The notes beneath the pieces were generated by a model. It worked only from the letters and a program-made list of their open reading frames with translations, did not search any database and was not told the DNA's origin. From Spirogloea muscicola (Eukaryota; Streptophyta; Zygnematophyceae; Spirogloeales; Spirogloeaceae): DNA of 25,251 bases. This document shows, piece by piece, positions 11,492 through 21,080 of the stretch (position 1 is the first letter of the stretch; every line of letters begins with the position of its first letter). The stretch covers positions 329,846-355,096 of the forward strand of contig WELB01000137.1 in assembly GCA_009602725.1 (NCBI GenBank), in the 5' to 3' direction. Both the position numbers and the translations under genes were made by a program.

Positions 11492-14400
11492 TCAGGATCT
11501 CAAATACACGGGCTTCACACTGCTCCCGTCTTTCTTCTTCAGCTTGACCTTCTTCGCCTTCTGGCTCTGCTTGGCCACCACGTCCATGAGGGCGCTGTGC
11601 AGGCCCAAGCTCTCCGCCTTGCTAGCAAGCCTGCCAAGGCCACTCTGACGTTTTGTATCTGGGGTTCCTTGAAGAAGCTCGTAACGCCCGTCTGACCGCA
11701 GTTCCCAAGCTTGGCACCTGTCAGCTAGGCAAGCGTCCAGAAAGTCCTGCATACAGGGCCAAGTACATGTGCTGCCTTAGGCCCTCATTGGCACAGACCA
11801 GTTGTGCGGCAAAATCTGAGATATGTGTATGCTGGCAGAACTTATCACATGCAGAGCCGAGATAACTCACTTGCAGCTCTCTCTTGATGGCCTCGTCCTG
11901 AATTGGTGTGACAACCTCGACACGCCTGACCAAGTTGCGGGACATCCAATCAGCGGAGCCAATGAAGTACTTGGGATCACCCGCTGCACACCGCAACCAA
12001 ATGAACTCAGCGAATTGAGGAGTGTCAGTGTCGGTTATCCAATTCAAGTAGAATGCACATGATTGCATGCTCACTACTGCCATGACTAATCTGGCATCAC
12101 TTTGTTAAGTGGCCGTGTGCCCACCATTCTCGAAGCGGAAAATGCGATGGTGCTCTATAAATCTTCCAATGATGCTGATGACACGAATGTTCTCACTGCA
12201 GGGCAACATCCTCAGTTGCGCATTCAGGACAATGTTCTCCAAGGACAGCAACGCAGCAAGCACAGCGCCTTCTCGAAAGACACTACTATGATACTCGCTA
12301 CCAGTTGCTACCAGTTGAGAATAGAAATATCTGGGTAATGTCTGCCAAAGGAAGAAAGACTTGTATACGCTCCACATGCACATTACCTGATCTTTGGAAC
12401 ACCAGGCCGTATCCGACACATGCCTCGCACGATGCAGTCAATCTTCACCCCAGCATTGGAGGCCTCATAGAGCTTGGCTACCATGACCTGAGGCACAAAA
12501 AGATATAAACGAGATCAATAATTACAGTGCATGTTCTGTCCTTACAAGATAAGAGTATCTCGCTTGCAATCAGGCAGCAAATTGAGCGGACTCACCTGGT
12601 CGTCAAGGCCATTGCACTTTACAACAATACTAGCAGGCAAACCTGCTGCTGCATTTGCAATCTCCCTGTAGACAGCAAAATGGGAATATGTTTAGATATC
12701 AAGGATACCCAAAATACTGACTACTATGGACGCATTAGTATATGTTGCCTCTTCAAACAAGTATACTATTTCCCCTCAGTCTGTAAGCTTGCTGTATTTC
12801 CTCATTCTGTGAGCTTGCCTGTCAATCAGATGGACAAACTCCTTCCTCATCGTGCCAGGAGCCACAAGGAGCTTGCGGTACGCAAGCTGCAGATACAGAA
12901 ACATTCCAGGCACGTTATCAGAAGATGCAGTCCTGCTTTGACAATGACAGTGAAGGTGCACCCCGCCAAAGAATCTGTGCGTAGAAGTTACCTGTCTGTG
13001 ATAGCCTGTAAGGTACTTGAAAAGGTCTGCCACGTCTCTGCCCAACTTCACATCGCAGCTGCCAGAACAAGACATAAAATAAGCTCTGTCACCTCATAGC
13101 ACTTAAGCAGATGCTGGTCTGGCAGCTGATGACTTTGCTAAGCCTGCCAGTATACCCACCTGAAAAGGCCAAAGTCAGTGTACACAGATGCTGTACGTGG
13201 GTTGTAGTTTCCTGTGCCAATATGCACATAGGTTCTGAGCCCGTCCTCCTCCTGCAGGCGAATGGATAAAGCGCAATCAAGTTGAAAGCAATCAGTACAA
13301 ATAAGTTGGACTGGTTGACAGGTCATCTAAAAAAAGACCAACCTGTGTACAGGATGAGGTCTCCTTACCAAGATGGATCACAATAGCTGTCTTAAGTGCC
13401 TACTTGATAAAGGCTGCATGAAGCAAATCCAAAACAAAGCAGGTTCTCAAGCATATAGACACTGCAGTCAATCTAGTAACTCTTACTTGATCTTCTGGTT
13501 ACAAGATTTTTGACAGGGACTGCTTCAGTTGTGCATCAGACTAACTTTGTGAGCCATCACATTGCAGATTGGCAGAATCTGAAAGAAGCTCAATTAGGAA
13601 GGTCAAACCTGCCGAACGACCATGGTGCACTTGCAGTGTGTCTTCAAGCCTATCAACCCGTATGCAACATTGCAGCCAGCATCCTGCAGATGTGCAGTGC
13701 TGGTAAGTATCGAGGAGCATATGGCGTGGCAGGTACCTTGCCATACGCTTTTAAGCACACCGTCAACTCAAACTTCCTTGTATAGGACTGGGGTGCAATT
13801 GAGGCTTAGGTCTTGCAGCATCTTAGCAGGTCATCAGAGTGAGACCCTTGTTGAGCTGCTATGTCTGGTGGAGCTGCCACAATAGGGGAAGGCAACGGAG
13901 AAGCTCACCTCAAGATTTTGAGCAAAGCCCACATTGCGAGCTTCGTCAAATCTAGCCTTGAGCTCGACCAGGACAGCTACCTGTAGGAGACATTGAGAGA
14001 CAGATACAACGTATAACCCAGTAGCTCATCTATTTCAGGCCTCATTACGAGCCTGTTTCTGAACTTGACATTGGTAGAAGAGTGTCAGCAATGACACGCC
14101 TCTGAATGTTAGTCTAGCCCAAGATTGTCCCAAACATCTATTCCTATAGCGCCATCCTTGGTGGAGAATCCATGGACATGCACCTGTTTGCCACACTCTG
14201 CAGCATGTGCCAAAGCAGAGATGACGGGACTATCGGCGCTTGTCCTGTACAAGGTAGCCTTGATGGCCGCAACCTTGGGATCCGCAGCAGCAACCTCCAC
14301 AAAGTGTTGAGTGCTTGTTGCAAAGCTGTGGTACGGGTGATGGACTATGATGTCCCCACTTTGGATAACGCTGAACATGTCGTCTCCCTGCATGACCATC

Positions 14401-17400
14401 GCACATCTGCATGACTTTCAAATACTTGCTAAAACCATGGGCTTTTGCCAGTCATGATAACGTTGCGAGCATCTCTTCCACTTGATCTAGGATTCCAACT
14501 GTTCTATGAGTGATATATCTGACTGTCCATGCATGATCAAGCTACTGCCAGCTAGGGCATGTGCGCGTCAAAAGTGAGGGCCTCAGCCTGCATTCGTAAG
14601 CTCTCAAGGCCTGTCAGAGAGTTATGAGCAGTAACACTCTGGAATAATGCACGTGGCTTACCCCCAGTAGACGGGGATGCGTCTTCGGTGACCACGGTGA
14701 ATACTGGAGGGGCGTCTCCATGTCAAATTTGAGGGGGATGGCGTCAAGCTCCCCAAGTGCCAATGGCCCGCTGATGTGGTACACGTCTATCTTGTCACTG
14801 AGCTCCAGCTCGGCTGTGAGCCGCTGCACGACATGCTGCGGCATCTCGCTGTCTACCTCCAGCCGGACAAAAGGCGCAAACTTGCGCTCTCGCATCTGTT
14901 CGAAGTAAAATAGAGGCGGCATGTGAGGGAGTGTGCTTGCTGAGCGCAACTAGAGCATATTAGAGCTGCCCAGAGCAAGACAAGTCTAAGCACATTCTTT
15001 CAAAGTATCACAGTAATGTGTACAAGCAGGGGTAAAATGATGTAGACAAATTTCATTTGGTAAACATCTGTATACAGCAGAGCACACCTCATCTGTTATC
15101 ATCTCCAGGAGGTCCTCTGCCTCATCCTCGTTCCTAGCTACATCTGCATTCCTGGTGACTCTGAACATGTGAGCAGACAGAATCTGCACGGCAGAAAGGA
15201 ATACACAAGGAAATGGCCTCTGTCAGCAACGTCAATTCTATGTAATTGTCGTGCCTGGCATACTGGAGTGAAAGAGGTGAAGGCTGCTCATTGCCACATT
15301 TCACCCTAGCACGAGAATTGCACTTCCATTTACAAAGCACTCGTAATGCGAAGGGAGCTGCAGGTTGCACAGACGACCTGACCTGCATCCCACCAAATAG
15401 CAGGTCGAGGTTGTTGGTGATGACCTGCTCCATTGGCACGAACGTGTTGCGTAGATGCCTGTCACAGGTTTTCCAGCAGCTTACATCAGAATTTGCTTAA
15501 TTGTCCTGCAACTGTCAGCAGGCTGTACGTGGCATGAGCACTGCCTTGAGAAGGAGGAACGCACTCATCATCTTCGTCAAAGGCAAGCCCTTTCCAACGG
15601 TCTGCGCCAGAGGGCACGCTGACGATTGCGAATTGTGTTGAATCATCATATGGATCTCTGAGCATCTGGTGGAGGGATAGAAAAGGTCAGCCTTGACGAC
15701 AGCAGACTTCAATGTCGAGAATAAGCACAACAAGCTGAAGCTCCATGACGACTCCCACGTGCTGATATTGACTTGTGCCGAAACACCTGCCTTTGATGAG
15801 CTTCAGGAACGTCGATATCACCAACATTTCAATGTTGACCTTTCTATGCTTCAGTCTCATCTAAACAGGTGCTCACCACTGCAATGCTTAAAGTCATGTT
15901 CCCAATGAAGGGGAAGGGGTGGCCAGGGTCAACAGCAAGTGGTGTGAGGATTGGTTCAAGAGAGGACTTGAAGTAGCTCCGAAGCTGCAAGCGGGCAGGT
16001 TCTTGTATCAATGGGTGCAGACTAGAGTTAAGCACAGCATAAGTACAAGCTAACCAAGGATAGCAATGTACAGACAGTGTGCGCTCAGTAAAGAGCACAG
16101 TGCTGCTCACATCCTGCTTCGACTCATTGCTGAGCTCCTTGTAGTCCAACAGGTGTACGCCTGACTCGCGCAGTGCCGGCATTATGTCTTGGAGCAGGCA
16201 CTCCAGCTGCGTGTCCACCATGTGCCTCACCTCACTGTCAACGGCCACAGCCCCCACTGGAGGCTTGTACACTTAGCACTGGGCAGCAAGCATTCCTCAC
16301 AAGATTACTGAGATGCTGGCTTGGTGCCAGCAGCTCTCCAACGATTGGCTGCTTGGCCGCGCTTGCTGATGTGGGAAAGCTATGCTCTTATGCGTGCTCA
16401 CTTAGCGACCACTTTGAGTTGCTGTTTGGGCGTCCAGGCCATGTCCTTGCGCTCGCCGATCAGGTTCTCCACGCCTGCAGCCTCCTGCCGCTTGAGTGCG
16501 CCAACCCGCTTGCTGAAGAATTCGTCCAGGTTGCGGCCAGTGATTGCAAGAAATCTCAATCTCTGCCACATTTTGATAACAATTCAAATGTTGCTCAACT
16601 TGATCTTTAATTAGTTTCTCGGACCGACTGCAAGGCTTTTCTAAGTGACTTGTTGTGGACTTCTATAAAAGTTGCAGCTTTATCATCCCTGGCAACTCCA
16701 GAGTAAAAGATATGCCACAAGAGTCATCTGCTATATTCGATTACTAATTGACAAAGTTTTCCAGTCATTCAGGTATAGCGTTTTCAGGTAAGGCATGGCC
16801 TCTGTTTGAGCATGGCTTACCTCAAACAGAGGCGTGCTGTGGTCAAGAGCCATGCCCATGACGCGCCAATTGAATGCGAGCCAGCTGCACACAAAAAACA
16901 GGGCCACTGTGACTTCTCGTGCTGGTGCTGTCGAAGTCAGAGATCTGAGCGGATCTTGAGGTCCAGACCTCAGCAAATGTCGGAACTTGTAGAAGGGGAA
17001 GAGTCGTACCTGAGCTCCTTGTTGTAGACCGCGTCGGAGAGCATCATCGAGTCGATGTCGAGGCCCGACACGTCCTCCAGCAGCCCGTCCTGCTTCACCG
17101 GGGGCATCAGCCCGGGCTTGTGGCCGGAAGCGCCAGCAGGTACCCTGCGCCGGCCTCCGTCTTCATGGCCATCCAGGTCCGTCTCCTCCTCCTCCTCCTC
17201 GAAGGCTGCCGCGTGGCCGTCGGCCGACCTCACAGGCACCGCCGCGGCCTGCGACAGCTGCTCCTTGATGGCCACCACCGTCTCGCGCTCCGCCTTCAGG
17301 ATGCTCTGCAGCGCCTCCGCCCGCTCCGTGGCCTCCTCCAGTGCCTCGCACGTGACCAGCTCGGTGACGCCGCCGCCGCCGCCGCCGTCGTCGGCCGTCA

Positions 17401-17599
17401 CGCGGGCGCGCCCGCTGCCAAGGCGCTGCAGCAGCTGCCTGTCGCGCGCCGAGCGCGTCACGGCGCACTGCACCCGCTGCGAGCCGGCAGTAGCGCGGCG
17501 CGCTAGCTGCAGCGCCGCCGGCTGCGGCGCCGCCGGCAGCAGGCGGACGCCAATAAGCGACGGCGCGGCAGGCCCGTGCATCGAGATCCTGGCAGCCAT
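11492..17599 (-). CDS. ppk1: Polyphosphate kinase 1 (PPK1), intron-rich, likely plastid-targeted
   Basis: PPK1 reversibly polymerises the gamma-phosphate of ATP into inorganic polyphosphate. Twenty exons give 2,778 nt, or 925 residues: 17599-17010, 16884-16821, 16562-16402, 16234-16111, 15984-15877, 15665-15529, 15458-15383, 15183-15088, 14895-14662, 14387-14184, 13980-13909, 13683-13609, 13251-13160, 13058-12992, 12886-12819, 12665-12596, 12487-12387, 12195-12125, 11983-11871, 11746-11492. Bacterial PPK1 is about 690-730 residues; the excess is mostly N-terminal. Residues 1-45 are Arg/Ala-rich, poor in acids and end VQC-A, like a chloroplast transit peptide. An acidic, partly coiled linker follows to about 185. 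Then come [23 protein letters not shown] (Asn229 = E. coli Asn45), [27 protein letters not shown] (Arg578 = Arg375), LKARFDE (Arg608 = Arg405), LKTHCK (His638 = His435), [11 protein letters not shown] (His657 = His454), SENIRV and [13 protein letters not shown]. Spacings between these residues equal those in E. coli, so an active enzyme is likely. The C-terminus is Lys-rich. Confidence 0.95.
12666..12818 (-). other. ppk1: GC-AG intron in PPK1
   Basis: The exon ending GATTGACAG is followed by GCAAGC instead of GT. The intron ends CTGTCTACAG before GGAGATTGC. Using it joins AG to G, making Arg in [21 protein letters not shown], which matches the conserved PPK1 block at this point. AG|GCAAG is the usual form of GC-AG donors. 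Confidence 0.8.
13222..13638 (-). other. ppk1: PPK1 catalytic histidines (HKD-like motifs)
   Basis: His638 is codon 13638-13636 and His657 is codon 13224-13222. They sit in separate exons divided by the 13608-13252 intron and are 19 residues apart after splicing, as are His435 and His454 of E. coli PPK. The first is the expected phospho-acceptor. Confidence 0.88.
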
Positions 17600-18308
17600 G
17601 CCGCCTGCCGCATCCACGCGCCGCAAGCCGGTCTCGACGAAATGCGACGATCGCTACGGCCGACTCCGGCGGCCTCTCATCCGAGGACAGCGCAGGCGGC
17701 AGAAGCCTTCTCCAATGCGCCGGTCTCTGACGCCTCGGCGGCGGCGGTGGCGGCAGCAGCGGCGGCGGCGGCGACGGCGGCTGCGGCGGCGGCGGCGGCG
17801 CAGCGGCGGCTGCGGCCCGAAGCTGGCACAAGACAAGTGGCCGCCATGGAAGAAAAGAACTACATGAGCTGCCCTCCTTCTTCGGGAGAGGTGCTGGTAA
17901 CGAACATGTGTTACATCGGGGAGAGAGGGTGGCCCCCCGGGCCAAGCCGCCGGTCAAGGCTCAGCTACCAACCGGGGGGGGCGGGTTGGTACCCTCCAGG
18001 CGAGGGGCCTGGTAAGAGAAACGATGTGGCGGCGGGGAGGGAGGTGAGATGGCCAGGGGCGCTTCCTCAGGAAGCCGGTTAACCCGGCTAACCGTGCTCA
18101 AGGGTTTCAAACGGCCCACGGCGGCCCCCGCCCCCGCCACGGTGGGGGAAATTAGTTTACTAACCTCCCCACCCCCTGCCGGTGACGGGACGCTCCAACT
18201 TACCGGGAGAGTTATCATCAACTTACCCGGTCTACCCGGTCCACCCGGTTTCCCTGCATCGACTCGTGTTTTCAATGGCAAGAAGCGCGGCCAGTGTTTT
18301 GTAAAAAG
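17600..18308. other. PPK1 5' region: GC-rich, no gene seen
   Basis: This holds the PPK1 5' UTR and presumably its promoter, read on the minus strand. An upstream out-of-frame ATG lies 14 nt before the chosen start. The region includes a (GCG)n tract, an imperfect inverted repeat (GTAAC...GTTAC at about 17899-17914), and at about 18220-18250 three tandem 9-bp units of the type TTACCCGGT. Open frames here are low-complexity and match nothing I recognise. Confidence 0.5.
17736..17816. repeat. (GCG)n-rich simple repeat
   Basis: Imperfect GCG/GGC triplets run for about 80 nt upstream of PPK1. They create spurious poly-Ala and poly-Arg frames on both strands. Confidence 0.85.
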
Positions 18309-18369
18309 AGAGAAGGCGCGCGGGGCGCATGAAATGATATGGAGGCCAATGCAAGCCGATACGTTGTTC
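18309..18369 (+). repeat. 61-bp dispersed repeat, copy A
   Basis: Begins AGAGAAGGCGCGCGG and runs through GCGCATGAAATGAT and GGCCAAT to TTGTTC. The minus strand at 24690-24629, inside an SPT2 intron, matches with about seven substitutions and one indel by eye (near 87% identity). It does not look coding. The family is not recognised. Confidence 0.75.
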
Positions 18370-18477
18370 CACGCAGAGTCTAGGGCAAACTAAACAGGGC
18401 TACGTAATACCGGGAAAAAGAGAAAAAGAAGAATGGACAATATCCAAAGCCAAACGGGAAAAAATAGAAAAATTGAA

Positions 18478-18553
18478 GCGCGGCCAGATTGACTGGTGGC
18501 TGGGAAAAGAAGAAAGCGCGGCCAGATTGACTGGTGGCTGGGAAAGGCCAGCC
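18478..18553. repeat. 38-bp tandem duplication
   Basis: A unit beginning GCGCGGCCAGATTGACTGG starts at 18478 and again at 18516. The first 30 bases are identical. The second copy runs into GGCCAGCCCAAAAGAATGG, a hairpin arm and flank of the mini-repeat family. The tract therefore seems to be a duplicated variant of that repeat in the LINE 3' UTR. Confidence 0.8.
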
Positions 18554-20098
18554 CAAAAGAATGGACAAGGTCTGAGGGAGCTTGAGTGCGCACGACTAGG
18601 ACTAAGACATCAGCCAGGGAACGCTCAGTAATCTCTAGACAGGAGATGCAGACCCGAGTAGCTAGCTGGTGGAAAGACGTCGCCCTGACGGAAGCCGGAG
18701 GCCGCCGCCAAAGCTCGGCCTGCGCGCAAGTGAACCGCGAAGGCGAGGGACCGCTGCATCGAGACGGCCAAACGCATACGAAAGAAGAAAGGGCTCGCCC
18801 ATTGAGGATAGGGGCTGGACAAGCCAGCCCAATACGAAACACCTGAGCGAGGGACCCGGCTACGTTGAAGCCGGGCTGCTCGCCCTGCTGCCCGAGGCGG
18901 CGGGCCGCTGCACGCCGCGCTAGGCGGTGGAGCAAGTCAAGCCATTTGGAGCCAAAGGCTCCGTGCACGTCCACTGCCAGTGGAATGAACTCGTCGCCCA
19001 CCGGGTGGTCCGAGTACTTCCGTTTCTTCTCGCCCGCCGCTTGGCCGACTGCGTAGCCCGCCTCCTCCGATAAGCGTTTTGCGCTGCTGGAAACAAAGCT
19101 GTCAGTTGTGACGACGTCTGCAATGAGCCGAGGCCCCCCGCCGAGCGCGCTGGCGACGACGTCGGCGCGTCGGGTGTGGATGCGGCCATCCGCCCCAGTG
19201 GTCGGAGGCATGACGCTGGTGTTCTCGAGTGCCACCGCATAGCCGGCCTCGACAAAGATGCCAAACATGGCATTCCGCAGCAGGTCGTGCGTTCCTGTCC
19301 GCTCCCCGCCCCATGCGCACCTGAGCATGTGAGCTGCCAACCATGCCGCGTCGGAAAACCGCGCTCTCCGCACTCACACTGCTGTACTCCACTGAGGCAG
19401 GGTGGGTGGAGGCCGAGGAGGCGGTGCACCGCCGTACGGAAGGCGTCATCGGGCATTCGGAGTGCGTTGTGGATAGGCAGGGCACACAACCAAGCTGCCG
19501 CCCCTGGTGAGGATGCCGAGAGCAACCGCGCGCGCCCCCGGAGGTCGGCCGATGGCAAAAGCCCCATCGCCGTGGTGAAGGAGGCCGCATCAACCTCTGC
19601 CATGAAGCGAGGTTGGGCCCGGAGGTCGGCCGTGCGCGCGAGGTGCGCGAATGGGACTGCCCGTGGCACCAGGGCGGGGTGATCTGCAAGCAGCGCATCC
19701 CGGGCAGAGCGGAGAGCCGCCTGGAAGGGCAACGTGCCAGTCTCCACGTCCGCTGCCGCCTGCTCCAGAAGGCGACCCCCATGTCGGATGAGACGCTGAG
19801 CCACCGACGACGCAACCTGCGCCCAACTCCCCAGGTGGGCTGCCCCGCAGGCACGAGCAAGCGGACGGCAGCCCAGACCCCCGCGGCTCACAGGCAGGGA
19901 GGCCTGGTGCACGGCAGCCGACGTCGCCAGGAAGGCCGGGTGTTGGACCAGGACCGCTGCGCTGGCGAGGATACCTGCATCAAAGGTTGCATAGGCAGCC
20001 TGCGTCGCCGGGAAGGGGGGGAGGGCTTGCGCCAGGTAAAGGGGACGTTGGGCTATGCTGCGCGTCAGCATGGCGAGCCCTAGCTGCATGTTGCGCAA
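18540..20098 (-). mobile_element. 5'-truncated LINE ORF2: post-RT region, Cys/His motif and endonuclease-like domain
   Basis: On the minus strand, 20098 to about 19375 encodes a post-RT region (LPVSRGGLGCRPLARACGAA, then LPFQAALRSARDALL) ending in CECGE. A one-base frame change near 19370 leads to HMLRC and TGTHDLLRN, making a C-x-C...H-x3-C motif. Next come RRAD and, 14 residues on, IADVV (codons near 19161 and 19118), a PD-x12-14-D type signature of restriction-like endonucleases. The stretch continues KKRKYSDHPVGDEFIPLAVD. The frame is interrupted at 18776-18839 by a mini-repeat insertion, then ends HLRAGRALAAAS...LLSRDY with a stop at 18625. No RT catalytic domain is in the window. RT elements carrying such an endonuclease exist in green algae (Dualen/RandI); the assignment is an inference. 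Confidence 0.8.
18784..18831 (-). repeat. GGGCTGG-hairpin mini-element with 8-bp target-site duplication
   Basis: A 48-bp insert inside the LINE ORF. On the minus strand it starts TGGGCTGGCTTGTCCAGCCC, continues CTATCCTCAATGGGCGAGCC and ends CTTTCTTC. It is flanked by ATACGAAA at 18776-18783 and again at 18832-18839 (plus-strand reading). The inner part folds as GGGCTGG/CCAGCCC with a 5-nt loop, and GGGC-TC-GCCC is a second small hairpin. The insert plus one duplication is 56 bp, which shifts the LINE frame; without them the LINE frame runs on to its normal end. It has no coding capacity. Confidence 0.85.
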
Positions 20099-20183
20099 AG
20101 AAAGAGGTGCCCATAAAGGACTGCACTACCAAACACGACACCGCACTAAGGAAGCTCAGTACCCGCGAGCGAGCAACATCAGG

Positions 20184-20240
20184 TTTTAGGGCTGGCTTTG
20201 CTAGCCCCCCTTCTCACACACGCATTTCCTTCTCTATGCT
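20184..20240 (+). repeat. Hairpin mini-repeat, divergent copy
   Basis: TTTTAGGGCTGGC, TTTGCTAGCCCC, then CTTCTCACACACGCATTTCC and TTCTC. The hairpin arms are kept but the GGGCGAGC box is replaced by an unrelated segment; ACACGCATTTCC also occurs at about 305-316. A variant family member. Confidence 0.5.
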
Positions 20241-20275
20241 AAGCAGTAGCAGGTCAGAGATGCTAGGCTCCTGGA
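20227..20275 (-). mobile_element. LINE ORF2 terminal scrap
   Basis: The minus strand encodes QEPSISDLLLLS, like QEPSISDLRLLSRGY at 20923-20985. It is truncated at its 5' side exactly where the mini-repeat at 20274 begins. Confidence 0.6.
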
Positions 20276-20326
20276 AGAGAAAGTGCCCGCCCATTGAGGA
20301 TAGGGGCTGGAAAAGCCAGCCCAAAA
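20274..20326 (-). repeat. GGGCTGG-hairpin mini-repeat
   Basis: On the minus strand: TTATTCATTTTTGGGCTGG, TTTTCCAGCCCC, TATCCTCAATGGGCGGGCAC, TTTCTCTTC. It is nearly identical to the copies at 18784 and 21284 in the hairpin and middle part. It abuts a LINE scrap. No duplication of the flanks is visible. Confidence 0.8.
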
Positions 20327-20378
20327 ATGAATAAACACTGTGCGAGAAGGAATATTCCGTGTTTTAGAAACAAATGTA

Positions 20379-20896
20379 GGCCAAATGGCTAAGTACAAAG
20401 GCAAGCACATCTAATGATCTAGATAACCTACAGCAGATTGACCCGCTCAATAATCACGGGTCAAAACATGAAGGTCACCAATCGATGCATGAATACTAGA
20501 TGCCAGAAACGGAGCCCTTCTGCCTCCAACTAGAGCTCGCCCAGCTTTCTGGTGCAAGGCACTAGCCTGAGCACGCTGCAAACAGGCCGAAACTCGTCGT
20601 TGCAAGAGCGACAGATATGTAGCTGGCAAGCCCATCTCAGCCGGATATACATCTGCACGTCGAGTGTAGCCTAGATTTGCAGTGTTTTGAAGGAGAGTGT
20701 GAAAACGAGGACCCAGACAGCCAAAGATGTCGATTGCTGCTGGCAGGAGCTGATCGCATTGGGGGTAATCGGAGTAGTGCCGCAGTTTTCTTTGTTCTGC
20801 ACCGCCCACTGCGTGCCCAACGATGTGTTTTGATGCTGGGCCCTTATATGCCTCCGAGAAGGGGGCCAGGGGAAGTGCTAAGATAAACAAGCACAC
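20379..20896 (-). mobile_element. LINE 3' end (ORF2 C-terminus plus 3' UTR), second lineage
   Basis: An open frame ending at 20447 encodes RKLRHYSDYPQCDQLLPAAI, then MGLPATYLSLLQRRVSACLQ, HQKAGRALVGG and DLHVLTRDY. It parallels the KKRKYSDHPVGDEFIPLAVD...HLRAGRALAAAS...LLSRDY order of the LINE at 18.5-20.1 kb, but without the inserted mini-repeat and with clearly diverged sequence. The 3' UTR (TGAGCGGGTCAATCTGC, later TGTGCTTGCCTTTGTACTT) matches those at 1-292 and 21385-21447. It is 5' truncated near 20880. Confidence 0.75.
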
Positions 20897-20922
20897 AAAG
20901 AAACAAAGCAGCTACGAATCAC

Positions 20923-21080
20923 TCAGTAACCCCTGCTAAGCAGCCGCAGATCAGAGATGCTGGGCTCCTGGAAGTGGGTCCCCTGGCCAGAGCCAGAGGC
21001 AGCAGCGAGGGCTCTGCCGGCACGGAGGTGCAGCGCGCGGGCCATAGACCTCTGCAGCGCGACGGCCAAGCGCATGCAGT
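20923..21080 (-). mobile_element. LINE ORF2 C-terminal fragment
   Basis: The minus strand encodes MRLAVALQRSMARALHLRAG, then RALAAASGSGQGTHFQEPS and ISDLRLLSRGY with a stop at 20923. It is close to the end of the LINE at 18.6-18.8 kb. Its 5' limit is a cluster of GGGCGAGC boxes. Confidence 0.75.

Noticed and set aside
14388-14661. A possible extra PPK1 exon near 14570-14625 (minus strand)
   Set aside because: The candidate frame hits a stop and adds nothing found in PPK1. Joining 14662 directly to 14387 keeps phase 0 and gives the expected order [15 protein letters not shown].
17055-17867. Plus-strand open frame of 270 codons
   Set aside because: It is the antisense of PPK1 exon 1 and the GC-rich region upstream. 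Its protein is Ser/Arg/Pro low-complexity with no motif, while the minus strand carries a clear gene.
17163-17957. Minus-strand open frame of 264 codons (Pro/Arg/Ala-rich)
   Set aside because: Runs through the (GCG)n tract in a different frame from PPK1 exon 1. Composition alone explains the lack of stops.
18049-18281. Gly-Pro-Gly-like residues on the minus strand, suggestive of collagen
   Set aside because: They arise from three tandem 9-bp ACCCGGT-type units and GC-rich sequence. There is no sustained Gly-X-Y repeat.
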